NCBI GenBank assembly: GCA_009787135.1 | Contig: WRGP01000231.1 | Span: 1-18,087 of the forward strand | Direction: 5' to 3' | DNA: 18,087 bases | Source: Bacillota bacterium | GTDB taxonomy: Bacteria; Bacillota; Clostridia; Christensenellales; Aristaeellaceae | Shown: in pieces, positions 8,238 to 15,584 of the stretch | How positions within the stretch are numbered: the first letter of the stretch is position 1 | How the letters are laid out: each line of letters starts with the position of its first letter | Notes under the pieces: generated by a model | Databases searched by the model: none | Seen by the model: the letters and a program-made list of their open reading frames with translations, nothing else | What the model was told of the DNA's origin: nothing | Program-made: the position numbers and the translations under genes

Positions 8238-9950
8238 TTAGCCGCCTCCCTTTGCACTTTTGCTGATCCCAAAGCGTTTGATACATAGGTTCATGAACGA
8301 AATGGACGCGTATACAATGGCAATGAGCATGGTGGCATAGGCGCACGCGACGCCGTTTTTCCCTTTTTCCGCGAACTCATTAATCTGCGTGGTGATCAGC
8401 AAAAATTGCGGCGTCACCAGCAGGATGATGGCGCTGATCGCCGTAATGGAACGCACGAAAGTAGTCACCAGGCCGCTGAAAAAGCTATCTTTGATAAGCG
8501 GCAGCGTAACGGACAGGAAAACCTTGCCGCTGTTCGCGCCCAGATCGTATGCGCTCTCCTCAATGGACGAATCGATTTGACGCAGGGCGGAAATACCGCT
8601 CCGCGTACCGATTGGAAGGCTGCGCACAACGAACACGATGATTAGAATGGCGGCCGAACCATACAACCCCTGCAAAAAGCCTGTTCCCAAAATCCCGCTG
8701 GAAAAGCCGCGAATATACCCAATGCCCAACACGGTGCCGGGCACGGCCATGGCCAGCATACTCACAAACTCAATAAACGCCTTGGCGCGGAAGCGCTTCT
8801 TTACGACAAAATAGCTAATGATCATCGAAAGCAGCGCGGTGATGGGAGAGGCGATCAGGCTTAGCACAAACGAATCGCGAAACGCCTTAAACCCACTGTA
8901 TTTGAACATGTACTCAAAATGCTTGAGCGTGAGCGAATAGTCGCGTCCCCACAGGTTAAACAGCGCGCCAAAGGGGATGCTGATATACATGAGAATGACG
9001 AATAAGGAAACCATCGAACAAAAGAGGATAAGCGGAACGGTGACGCTCTTGTCCGCAATGGCCACGCGCGGCCGGGAGGCTTTGCCGGAAAGCGTCGCCA
9101 CGGTCCGCACTTCCAAATAGTACTTCTGGACGAGAAAGAGCACGAGCGTTAAGCATAACAGCACGACCGCCATGCCCGCCGCGCCTACCTTGTCATATGC
9201 GCCCGTGACCTGCAGATAAATGGTGGTGGCCAGCGTATCATAGCTCCCGCCGATCAGCATGGGGTTGGCAAAATCAGCCACGGATTCGATGAAGGTTACC
9301 AGAAACGCGTTGCCAAGGCCCGGCAAAAGCAAAGGAAGCGTAACGGTGGTAAAAACCTTAAAGCGGCTGGCCCCCATGTTGCGGCTGGCTTCCTCCAGCG
9401 AAGGATCAATATTTTTCAAAAGACCCTTAAGCATCAAATAGCATACGGGAAAAAACGTGAGCGTTTGCACGATGGCGATGCCATGCAATCCATAAATATT
9501 CGAGTCATAAATCTGAAGCAGGGTGCGCGTGATCAGACCGGTCCGCCCGAACAGGAGCATCATGCTCAGCGAAAGCACAAACGGCGGGGATACCACCGGC
9601 AGCATGGAAACTACGCCAAAGAGCCTTCTGACAGGCTTACTCTTTATTTCAACATAGCAATCCACATAGGCGAACAAAAGACCCAGCAGGGTAGAGCCAA
9701 AGCCCGTGATAAGGCCCAGCCACAGCGTGTTGGAAAACGCCGAGCGAAAGCGCTTTAGATCCAGAATACGCCTGAAAACCGAAAGCGTAAGCCCGGCATC
9801 CGCGCTATATACGCTGTCAACGAGCAATGTGGCGAGCGGATAGAGGATAAACAGAACCAGAAAGAGGAGGACGACGATGACGGTGGGCATCACAAAAGGA
9901 TCGCCCCACAGCTTTTTGCGGTTCAGCCGCGCGCTTTGCGCCCTGATCAA
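8238..9950 (-). CDS. ABC importer permease, fused double-domain (FbpB/AfuB type)
   Basis: Membrane channel of the importer; 570 residues, with two tandem BPD_transp_1 domains in one chain, as in FbpB, SfuB and AfuB. Hydrophobic segments begin near residue 22 and about twelve are apparent. Two EAA loops, which dock the ATPase, are visible: EEASRNMGASRFKVFTTVTL in the first half and EESAYDLGANSGKVFLSVTL in the second. The start is a TTG preceded by GGGGGAAGG; the first internal ATG (residue 21) lies at the edge of the first membrane helix and would cut off the basic N-terminus. Two chains are not needed because both halves are in one protein. The gene lies between the binding protein (123-base gap with hairpin) and the ATPase (2-base gap). 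Confidence 0.94.
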   Translation of the reverse strand: MIRAQSARLNRKKLWGDPFVMPTVIVVLLFLVLFILYPLATLLVDSVYSADAGLTLSVFRRILDLKRFRSAFSNTLWLGLITGFGSTLLGLLFAYVDCYVEIKSKPVRRLFGVVSMLPVVSPPFVLSLSMMLLFGRTGLITRTLLQIYDSNIYGLHGIAIVQTLTFFPVCYLMLKGLLKNIDPSLEEASRNMGASRFKVFTTVTLPLLLPGLGNAFLVTFIESVADFANPMLIGGSYDTLATTIYLQVTGAYDKVGAAGMAVVLLCLTLVLFLVQKYYLEVRTVATLSGKASRPRVAIADKSVTVPLILFCSMVSLFVILMYISIPFGALFNLWGRDYSLTLKHFEYMFKYSGFKAFRDSFVLSLIASPITALLSMIISYFVVKKRFRAKAFIEFVSMLAMAVPGTVLGIGYIRGFSSGILGTGFLQGLYGSAAILIIVFVVRSLPIGTRSGISALRQIDSSIEESAYDLGANSGKVFLSVTLPLIKDSFFSGLVTTFVRSITAISAIILLVTPQFLLITTQINEFAEKGKNGVACAYATMLIAIVYASISFMNLCIKRFGISKSAKGGG

Positions 9951-9954
9951 GACA

Positions 9955-9963
9955 CCTTCCCCC
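9955..9963 (-). promoter_or_regulatory. ribosome site for the TTG start of the permease
   Basis: On the minus strand GGGGGAAGG ends 4 bases before the TTG at 9950-9948, with the G-run 8 bases away. No ATG or GTG in a better place is present, so TTG initiation is the best reading. It may keep permease synthesis below that of the binding protein. Confidence 0.6.
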
Positions 9964-10021
9964 TTTGCCTATATAGTGTAGGGCTAAATATAGATACGAG
10001 AGGAGGACCTCCCTTATCTTC

Positions 10022-10056
10022 ACCCCGAATGAACCGAGATTCGGTTCATTCGGGGT
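10022..10056 (-). terminator. 16-bp hairpin between binding protein and permease genes
   Basis: A perfect inverted repeat: accccgaatgaaccga (10022-10037), a 3-base loop, and its exact complement (10041-10056). It lies 17 bases after the binding-protein stop. No U-run follows in the direction of transcription, so full termination is unlikely. The usual role of such a hairpin after a binding-protein gene is partial attenuation or protection of the upstream mRNA from 3' decay, which raises binding protein over permease. Structure is seen; role is inference. Confidence 0.65.
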
Positions 10057-10073
10057 ACTCCTATTCATTTAGG

Positions 10074-11150
10074 CTATTCTTCAAAGCGGTTATCCGCCGC
10101 GGCGCCCAAGGCGGCGAAGTAATCTTCCACATACTTTGTGGTGTTTTCCTTGGCGTCCTTAAAGTCGTAATCGATCACGTTCTCGGGATCAAGACCGAAG
10201 GCGATCGCTTCCTCGGGCTGCTCGCCATTGTCAATGACCAGGAACTGATAGCTCTCGTTGGCCTTGGCGAGGTTCACGCACTCGGGGCTTAAGGCGTACT
10301 CAATCCACAGCCGCGCGGCGTTTGGATGCTTCACCCCTTTGAAAATAGCGGTCGCGCCGATTTCAAAGCTGGTGCCATCCTCTGGGATGATGAGGGCGAT
10401 GTTATCGTACCCATCCAAGATCTGGGTGATGCCGTCATGCAGGAAGCCAATGGCGATCACGCACTCGCCAACGCCTACCTTCTTGCTGGGGCCGCTGCCG
10501 CTTTTCGTATACTGCGCGACGTTTTTGTCCAATTCGACAAAATACCGCATGGCCTCGTCATGCCCTTTCATCTGCACGATTGTGTTGATGACGAGCTTGG
10601 CGGTTCCGGCGGTGTTCGCGTTGCTAAGCCAGATCAGCCCTTTGTACGCGGGGTTGAGCAGATCATCCCATGTCTTTGGCGCTTCCAGCTGCATTCTCGC
10701 GAGCTCCTCGGTGTTTACCATAAAGCCGAGGATGCCTTTATAGATGCCGTACCAGTAACCGTTCGCGTCTCGATACATATTATCCACGAGATGGACGGCG
10801 TTTTGCGCCTCGTAGGCTTCCAGCAGGCCCTTGCGGGCGGTCTCGTTATAAGGATCGGTCGTGCCGCCAAACCATACGTCCGCGGAGGGGTTGCCGTTTT
10901 CTTCTTCGATTTTAGCGGCGACCTCGCCTGTGGACAGGCGCTGGCGGTTGACCTTGATGCCGTAGAGCTGCTCAAAATGGTCGCACGCGGCGTTGAGGTA
11001 CGCCTCCTCACAGCTTCCGTATACGGTCAATTCCCCTTCCGCCTTCGCGGCCTCAATCAGCGCGGGATCGATTCCTTCCGCGGCCGCAAAGCCACCGCTT
11101 ACACCAAGCGCAACGAGCGATGCCAACAGGATTGCCAGGAGTTTTTTCAT
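10074..11150 (-). CDS. ABC importer substrate-binding protein (Fe3+/AfuA-like)
   Basis: Extracytoplasmic binding protein of 358 residues that delivers a ligand to the permease. The N-terminus is a Sec signal peptide (KKLLAILLASLVALGVSG, likely cut after AAA near residue 24). The mature part has family features of solute-binding family 1/6 proteins: GELTVYGSCEEAYL, STGEVAAKIEEE, SADVWFGGTTDPYNETA and APKTWDDLLNPAYKGLIWLSN. There is no cysteine lipobox, unusual for a Gram-positive binding protein. The adjacent-tyrosine pair of classical FbpA iron sites is not seen in the second lobe, so Fe3+ is not assured; AfuA-type relatives bind hexose phosphates, and others bind 2-aminoethylphosphonate. It is first in the operon, with its own promoter and a GGAAGGG ribosome site. 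Confidence 0.9.
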   Translation of the reverse strand: MKKLLAILLASLVALGVSGGFAAAEGIDPALIEAAKAEGELTVYGSCEEAYLNAACDHFEQLYGIKVNRQRLSTGEVAAKIEEENGNPSADVWFGGTTDPYNETARKGLLEAYEAQNAVHLVDNMYRDANGYWYGIYKGILGFMVNTEELARMQLEAPKTWDDLLNPAYKGLIWLSNANTAGTAKLVINTIVQMKGHDEAMRYFVELDKNVAQYTKSGSGPSKKVGVGECVIAIGFLHDGITQILDGYDNIALIIPEDGTSFEIGATAIFKGVKHPNAARLWIEYALSPECVNLAKANESYQFLVIDNGEQPEEAIAFGLDPENVIDYDFKDAKENTTKYVEDYFAALGAAADNRFEE

Positions 11151-11204
11151 GTGGTTTCACACCCTTCCTTGTCACAAATTGTTGAAAAAACCGTTTGCAT
11201 GGAT

Positions 11205-11233
11205 AGCATATCATTGTCGGACAAAACTGTCAA
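11205..11233 (-). promoter_or_regulatory. promoter for the ABC importer operon
   Basis: On the minus strand: TTGACA (11233-11228), a 17-base spacer and TATGCT (11210-11205). The expected transcript start is near 11198, about 48 bases before the ATG at 11150. The spacer contains the palindrome at 11214-11224. Confidence 0.7.
11214..11224. promoter_or_regulatory. candidate operator TTGTC-G-GACAA
   Basis: A perfect 11-base palindrome placed between -35 and -10 of the importer promoter, where bound repressor would block RNA polymerase. A related ATTGT-TG-ACAAT repeat (11266-11277) covers the -35 of the opposite promoter, with centres about 52.5 bp apart. The regulator is unknown. Confidence 0.4.
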
Positions 11234-11269
11234 TGATTCCATACCGATTTTATATAGATTTAATAATTG

Positions 11270-11299
11270 TTGACAATATATTTTTTTATATGGTATTCT
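11270..11299 (+). promoter_or_regulatory. promoter for the xylanase gene, extended -10
   Basis: TTGACA (11270-11275), an 18-base AT-rich spacer and TATTCT (11294-11299) preceded by TGG (11291-11293), an extended -10. Expected start near 11306, leaving a leader of about 74 bases before the ATG at 11380. The -35 lies inside the inverted repeat 11266-11277. Confidence 0.7.
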
Positions 11300-11365
11300 T
11301 TTCATATTCTGTTTTTATGCGGCGTATAAAATGACGCGGCACAAAAACGCGCATCAGGATGAAAA

Positions 11366-11371
11366 GGGAGG
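11366..11371 (+). promoter_or_regulatory. ribosome site that sets the xylanase start at 11380
   Basis: GGGAGG, 8 bases before the ATG at 11380. It lies inside the first codons of an alternative upstream ATG (11359), which has no good ribosome site, so the later start is preferred. Confidence 0.75.
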
Positions 11372-11379
11372 TTTTACGA

Positions 11380-13575
11380 ATGGGCAGGCGTATCAATGTA
11401 AACCAAGGCCTTATTTTGCTGCTGGCCGCTTTGCTGGTGTTTGGGGCCCCAGCGGCTATGGCGCAGGCCGGTCAGGCCATGCCGGCGATCGATTTTGAGG
11501 ATGGCACCCCGCAGGGTTTCGCGGGGCGCGGCGGCGCGGAGGTGCTGGAGGTGAGCGGCGACAGGGCGCATAGCGGCGGTTATTCGCTCAAGACCTCCGG
11601 ACGCCAGCAGGGCTGGAACGGCCCTTCGCTGAATGTAACGGAATACATAACGGAAGGCCTTGAATATCAGATGACCGTCTGGGTTCATGCCGATACGCCG
11701 GACTCATCAAACTTCAAACTGTCCACGCAGATCGGGCAGGGCGACGCCGCCAGCTATGTCAATGTGGCTGCCAAGGTGATACGTGTTTCCGACGGCTGGG
11801 TGCAAATGAGCGGCAAGCACCGCTACGCCAACACTCCAAGCGGTTATGTCACGGTGTATGTCGAGAATGACGATCCGGCAGCGTCCTTCTATATTGATGA
11901 TTTGGAAGTGGTCGAAGTGTCCGGCGGAGGGGTGCGGTTTGACGCCGCGCTATTGGGTTTGAAAGACAAATACGAGGGCAAGTTCCTCATCGGCAATGTC
12001 ATTTCACCCGCGGATACGCGGGGCGTGCGGTTTGACATGTTAGGCCATCACTTCAACGTTCTGACGGCGGAAAACGCCATGAAGCCGGAGAACATGCAGC
12101 CGGCCAAGGGCAATTTTACGTTCGGCGCGGCTGACGCGATGCTTGAAACCGCCCTCGCCGCGGGTTTTAAAATCCATGGGCACACGCTGGCATGGCATCA
12201 GCAATCGCCGGCATGGCTCAACCAAGATGATAGCGGCAACCCCCTTCCCCGCGCGGAAGCCGAGCAAAATTTGACCGGCCACGTGCAGGGCGTAGCCGGT
12301 CATTACAGGGGCAAGCTTCTCTCCTGGGATGTGCTGAACGAGGCTATGAGCGATAACCCTTCCACGCCTGACGATTGGCGCGCCTCCCTGCGCGTCACGC
12401 CATGGTACGAGGCGTTTGCCAACGGCGCGTTGGAGGGTCAGAGCGGCGCGGACTATATCAACCTATTGTTCCGCGAGGCGCGCAAGGCTGATCCCGACGC
12501 GCTGCTGTACTATAACGACTATAATCTGGACAACCAAAACAAAGCGACAGCCGTGGCCAACATGGTCAAGGAGCTCAACGACGCCTATATCGCCGAGGGC
12601 AACACGCGCCCGCTCATCGACGGCATTGGCATGCAGGGCCATTACAGCGTTGATACGGATATGGAAAGCGTCGAAAATTCCATGAAGCGCTTTATCGATC
12701 TGGGCGTGGAAATCAGCCTTACGGAGCTTGATATAACGGTGCCCGGCGCGGACGCTTCAAAGGGGCTGACAGAGGACGCTGAAATGCGGCAGGCATGCAA
12801 ATACGCCGAGCTGTTCGTGCTGTGCAAAAAGTATGCCGACCATATCGCGCGCGTCACCTTCTGGGGTCTTGACGATGGGTCGAGCTGGCGCGCGAGCCAG
12901 TTTCCGCTGCTGTTTAACGCTGACCTGAGCGCCAAGCAGGCCTATACCGCCTTGATGGACCCTGAGCGCTATCTCATCCGGAACAAACCGAAAAACCCCG
13001 CCCTCACGGGCATGGCCATGCGCGGCACGCCGGTGATCGACGGCGTGATCGACGATGTTTGGGAGGCGGCGGAGGCGCTGCCAATCGCGCGGATGCTGCA
13101 GGCGTGGGAGACCGCCTCCGGCTGCGCCAAGGTGCTGTGGGACGACGACAACCTGTATGTGTTGTTTGAGGTCCATGACACGGTGCTCGACGCTTCCAGC
13201 TCCACCGTGCACGAGCAGGACTCCGTGGAAGCATTCCTGGATGAGAGCAATTGCAAGCAGGGCGGCTACGAAACTGCCGAGGATGGCCAATACCGCGTAT
13301 CGTATGAAAACAGCCAATCCTTTGGCAGCCAGGGTAAAATTGAAGGCTTTGCCTCAGCGGTGACCGTGAACGGCACAAACTATACCGTAGAAATGAAGAT
13401 TCCATTCCGGCTGGTCAAACCCGAGGCCGGCATGATAATCGGCTTTGAGGCGCAGATCAACGACGGCGAGGGCGGCGGGCGCGTAGGCATCGCCAAGTGG
13501 TGCGACGCGACCGACAACTCGTGGCAGAATACGAAAGGTTGGGGCACGGTAACGCTGCATACGGTTTCGCGTTGA
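11380..13575 (+). CDS. secreted endo-1,4-beta-xylanase, CBM22-GH10-CBM9
   Basis: Cleaves internal beta-1,4 links of xylan by the retaining mechanism outside the cell; 731 residues. A Sec signal peptide (about 1-29, ending AAMAQA) leads into a CBM22 xylan-binding module (about 36-181: DFEDGTPQGFAGRGG, AHSGGYSLKTSGR, WNGPSLNVT). A GH10 barrel follows (about 186-530) with HGHTLAWHQQSP, acid/base E321 in WDVLNEA and nucleophile E449 in LTELDI. A C-terminal CBM9-type module (about 540-731) opens with GTPVIDGVIDDVWEAAEAL. The module order resembles clostridial and Thermotoga XynA enzymes, with one copy of each binding module. There is no SLH, dockerin or sortase signal, so the enzyme appears freely secreted. 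It is divergent from the importer operon and may be co-regulated. Confidence 0.95.
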   Translation: MGRRINVNQGLILLLAALLVFGAPAAMAQAGQAMPAIDFEDGTPQGFAGRGGAEVLEVSGDRAHSGGYSLKTSGRQQGWNGPSLNVTEYITEGLEYQMTVWVHADTPDSSNFKLSTQIGQGDAASYVNVAAKVIRVSDGWVQMSGKHRYANTPSGYVTVYVENDDPAASFYIDDLEVVEVSGGGVRFDAALLGLKDKYEGKFLIGNVISPADTRGVRFDMLGHHFNVLTAENAMKPENMQPAKGNFTFGAADAMLETALAAGFKIHGHTLAWHQQSPAWLNQDDSGNPLPRAEAEQNLTGHVQGVAGHYRGKLLSWDVLNEAMSDNPSTPDDWRASLRVTPWYEAFANGALEGQSGADYINLLFREARKADPDALLYYNDYNLDNQNKATAVANMVKELNDAYIAEGNTRPLIDGIGMQGHYSVDTDMESVENSMKRFIDLGVEISLTELDITVPGADASKGLTEDAEMRQACKYAELFVLCKKYADHIARVTFWGLDDGSSWRASQFPLLFNADLSAKQAYTALMDPERYLIRNKPKNPALTGMAMRGTPVIDGVIDDVWEAAEALPIARMLQAWETASGCAKVLWDDDNLYVLFEVHDTVLDASSSTVHEQDSVEAFLDESNCKQGGYETAEDGQYRVSYENSQSFGSQGKIEGFASAVTVNGTNYTVEMKIPFRLVKPEAGMIIGFEAQINDGEGGGRVGIAKWCDATDNSWQNTKGWGTVTLHTVSR

Positions 13576-13588
13576 AGATAACGAACAG

Positions 13589-13694
13589 CGCGCGATGGAT
13601 TTTCGTCCGGCGCTACGCCAAGGGAAGGGAAGGAAGCGCAGCCGCGCTGCGCTGACCGGACGAGGCAAAGCGCCCGGCGAAAATCCATCGCGCG
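13589..13694. repeat. 106-nt imperfect foldback element between convergent genes
   Basis: Arms 13589-13619 and 13664-13694 are inverted repeats matching at 27 of 31 positions plus one G-U pair; the outer 17 bp (cgcgcgatggattttcg) are perfect. The 44-base centre has its own perfect 8-bp hairpin (13635-13642 with 13646-13653). It fills nearly all of the space between the xylanase stop (13575) and the stop of the HD-GYP gene (13702). No flanking direct repeat and no T-run were found. It may be a MITE- or REP-like unit, or a large bidirectional terminator. Confidence 0.7.
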
Positions 13695-13701
13695 TCATCC
13701 T

Positions 13702-14778
13702 CTATGCCCATTCCCTGGCAATCTCCGCGAACTTGTCTGATACCTTGCTGAAGACATCGATAAGCTGCGGATCAAAATGATTGCCTCGGCCGTCGATTAT
13801 GATTTCTTCAGCCTCAGGGTATGAAAGCGCTTTCTTGTAAGGGCGGGCGGAAATCAGCGCGTCGTATACATCCGCAATCGCCATCAGCCGGCCTTCCAGA
13901 GGAATTTCGATCCCTGCCAGGCCGTTCGGATACCCTTTGCCATCCCATCTTTCATGATGCGTGCCCGCAAAAACTTTCGCATGCCGAAAAAAGCTGTGAT
14001 CCTCCGTGGCTTGTTCCATCCGGGTTATAGCGGCCACGCCAATTTTTACATGCGTCTTGATGATTTCAAATTCTTCGTCCGTAAGCTTGCCCGGCTTGTT
14101 CAAAATCGCGTCGCTGATACCGATTTTGCCCACATCGTGCAGCTGCGCCGACGGCAGTGCAAAGTCCATATTCCAAGAAGAAATCTTGTCGCCATACACG
14201 CCTTTCTCAAGGAGCTTCTCAATGAGGCAGGACAGGTATTTTTGCGTCCTTGACACATGCCCGCCGGTTACGCCATCGCGGCACTCCACCAAATCCGCCA
14301 CAATGCTTAACACCGCGTTTTGTATTTTCCAAAGCTTATCTGTCTTGGCGATCACTATCTTATTCATGGATGTGTTTAAGGCTTTGAGCTCCTGTCTGAT
14401 ATTGATTAGGGACAGATGGGTTTCGACCCGCCGTAGCAGAAGCTCGTTCACAAACGGCTTAAAAATATAGTCCAAAGCGCCTTGGTTTAGCCCCTCCATC
14501 TCGCTTTTCGCGTCCCTCTCGGCACTTACAAAGATGAAAGGCACCTCTTTGAACTCGTCGCTTCCCTTCAAAACCAGCGCGGTCTCATATCCGTTCATCT
14601 CCGGCATTTCCACATCCAGCAGGATTAAGTCCGGCATAACTTTCTCCATCAGAACAAACATCTTTGCCGCCGAAGAAGCGGTATATACTTCATAGCGGGG
14701 GCGCAGAATGTTTTTGTATATGGTCAGGATGACCGCATTGTCATCCACCGCAATGATTTTTTTCTGTTTCATTATCAT
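13702..14778 (-). CDS. response regulator REC-HD-GYP, cyclic-di-GMP phosphodiesterase
   Basis: Predicted to hydrolyse cyclic-di-GMP when its receiver is phosphorylated; 358 residues, cytoplasmic. The REC domain (about 5-120) has the acidic pair D12-D13, phospho-acceptor D55 in LLDVEMPEMNG and K107-P108. A helical linker leads to an HD-GYP domain (about 150-350) with HDVGK (H214, D215), the HHERWDGKGYP signature (274-284) and the RPYK motif. All visible metal and signature residues are intact, so activity is expected. The gene follows the Hpt gene by 10 bases, and its GAGGAGG ribosome site lies in the last codons of that gene. The spacing to the ATG (14 bases) is long; a second ATG two codons later is an alternative start. 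Confidence 0.93.
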   Translation of the reverse strand: MIMKQKKIIAVDDNAVILTIYKNILRPRYEVYTASSAAKMFVLMEKVMPDLILLDVEMPEMNGYETALVLKGSDEFKEVPFIFVSAERDAKSEMEGLNQGALDYIFKPFVNELLLRRVETHLSLINIRQELKALNTSMNKIVIAKTDKLWKIQNAVLSIVADLVECRDGVTGGHVSRTQKYLSCLIEKLLEKGVYGDKISSWNMDFALPSAQLHDVGKIGISDAILNKPGKLTDEEFEIIKTHVKIGVAAITRMEQATEDHSFFRHAKVFAGTHHERWDGKGYPNGLAGIEIPLEGRLMAIADVYDALISARPYKKALSYPEAEEIIIDGRGNHFDPQLIDVFSKVSDKFAEIAREWA

Positions 14779-14788
14779 GGCAAAGCTA

Positions 14789-15370
14789 TTATCCTCCTCT
14801 CTGTTGTTCCTTGCCGCCTGACCTGTTCAGCCAATTTCTACATTCCTTCACAATACTGTCCGCCTCCTTCAGGAACGCGGCGTTCCCCGCCAGAACCCCG
14901 TCCGCATCACCGGCTTTGGCCATGCTCTCAAGCACGGCTGCCTTTTCCCCTATCCCCTCCGCGCCGATGCTCGCGCTGGCGCCTTTGAAGCTGTGCATGT
15001 GAATGGCATAATCTTTCAAGGTATCCTCTGTGACACCGCGCAACGTGTCAAGCAGAGTAGGCGCGCTTTCGACATAGGAGCGCAGAACAGACCGATAAAG
15101 CCCTTCTTCCCAGCCCAATAGCGCAAGCCCCTGCCGGGTATCCACACCGGGTATTTCGAACAGCTTTTCTTCCAATATCGCCCTGTCTTCCGCTATCGTT
15201 TTATCTTCCAATGCCGGAGGTTCCGCTGTAAGTCTTGCCCAGGCGCGGTTTACTTTTTCACTCACTTTTTCATGCCAATTCGCGTTCCTTGCCCCCTTAC
15301 GGAATAAAATCAGCGCACAAAACAAAAGGGCGGCAAGCGCCGTACCCAGGAGCAGCGTCAATGTTTTCAT
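14789..15370 (-). CDS. membrane-anchored Hpt (histidine phosphotransfer) protein
   Basis: Relays phosphate between receiver domains; 193 residues. An N-terminal membrane helix (about 4-23) is followed by RKGAR, which keeps the rest in the cytoplasm, then a charged linker and an Hpt four-helix bundle (about 75-180). The phospho-accepting motif is HSFKGASASIGA, with H126, K129 and G130 matching the H-x2-K-G pattern; a second histidine (H124) lies two residues before. It is the first gene of a two-gene operon with the REC-HD-GYP regulator and is divergent from the hybrid kinase. Hpt proteins are usually soluble or part of a kinase, so a stand-alone anchored form is uncommon. The start is supported by AAGGGG 9 bases upstream. 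Confidence 0.88.
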   Translation of the reverse strand: MKTLTLLLGTALAALLFCALILFRKGARNANWHEKVSEKVNRAWARLTAEPPALEDKTIAEDRAILEEKLFEIPGVDTRQGLALLGWEEGLYRSVLRSYVESAPTLLDTLRGVTEDTLKDYAIHMHSFKGASASIGAEGIGEKAAVLESMAKAGDADGVLAGNAAFLKEADSIVKECRNWLNRSGGKEQQRGG

Positions 15371-15584
15371 GCCAATTTTCCCCTTCCCCTTTATTCGTTA
15401 ACCCTTTTTGCATCTACTAAACACTATATGCACTAAACGCTGTTTATGTAACTGAATTTACTCTTTGTCGCAAAAATTGCGTAAAAACATAGAATGATAA
15501 TGACAAAAACTATATGCGCGCAATGAAGGCACAGCGCGGCGGAATGCGCCGATCCCTCTCGCGCACAGTAAGGGAGATGGGCCT
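15371..15584. promoter_or_regulatory. divergent intergenic region with direct repeat
   Basis: This 214-base AT-richer gap separates the Hpt-regulator operon (-) from the kinase (+). It holds the heptamer ACTAAAC twice, at 15416-15422 and 15432-15438, 16 bases apart. A weak + strand promoter guess is TTGTCG (15465-15470) with TAGAAT (15490-15495), but the 19-base spacer is poor. The kinase ribosome site is AAGGGAG, 8 bases before the ATG at 15585. Confidence 0.35.

Noticed and set aside
10002..10012. Short palindrome GGAGG-A-CCTCC between binding-protein and permease genes
   Set aside because: One-base loop cannot form a useful hairpin, and no start codon follows the AGGAGG-like strand at a fitting distance.
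11182..11203. Possible catabolite (cre) site near the importer promoter
   Set aside because: The right half fits the consensus loosely, but the left TG is misplaced relative to the central CG.
11202..11212. Possible Fur box at the importer -10 (GATA-GCA-TATC)
   Set aside because: Only 4-bp arms and too short for the 7-1-7 Fur pattern; not enough to claim iron control.
10326..11273. Long open frame on the + strand opposite the binding-protein gene
   Set aside because: It is antisense to a clear substrate-binding protein with signal peptide, promoter and ribosome site, and its product shows no family pattern; a GC-rich shadow frame.
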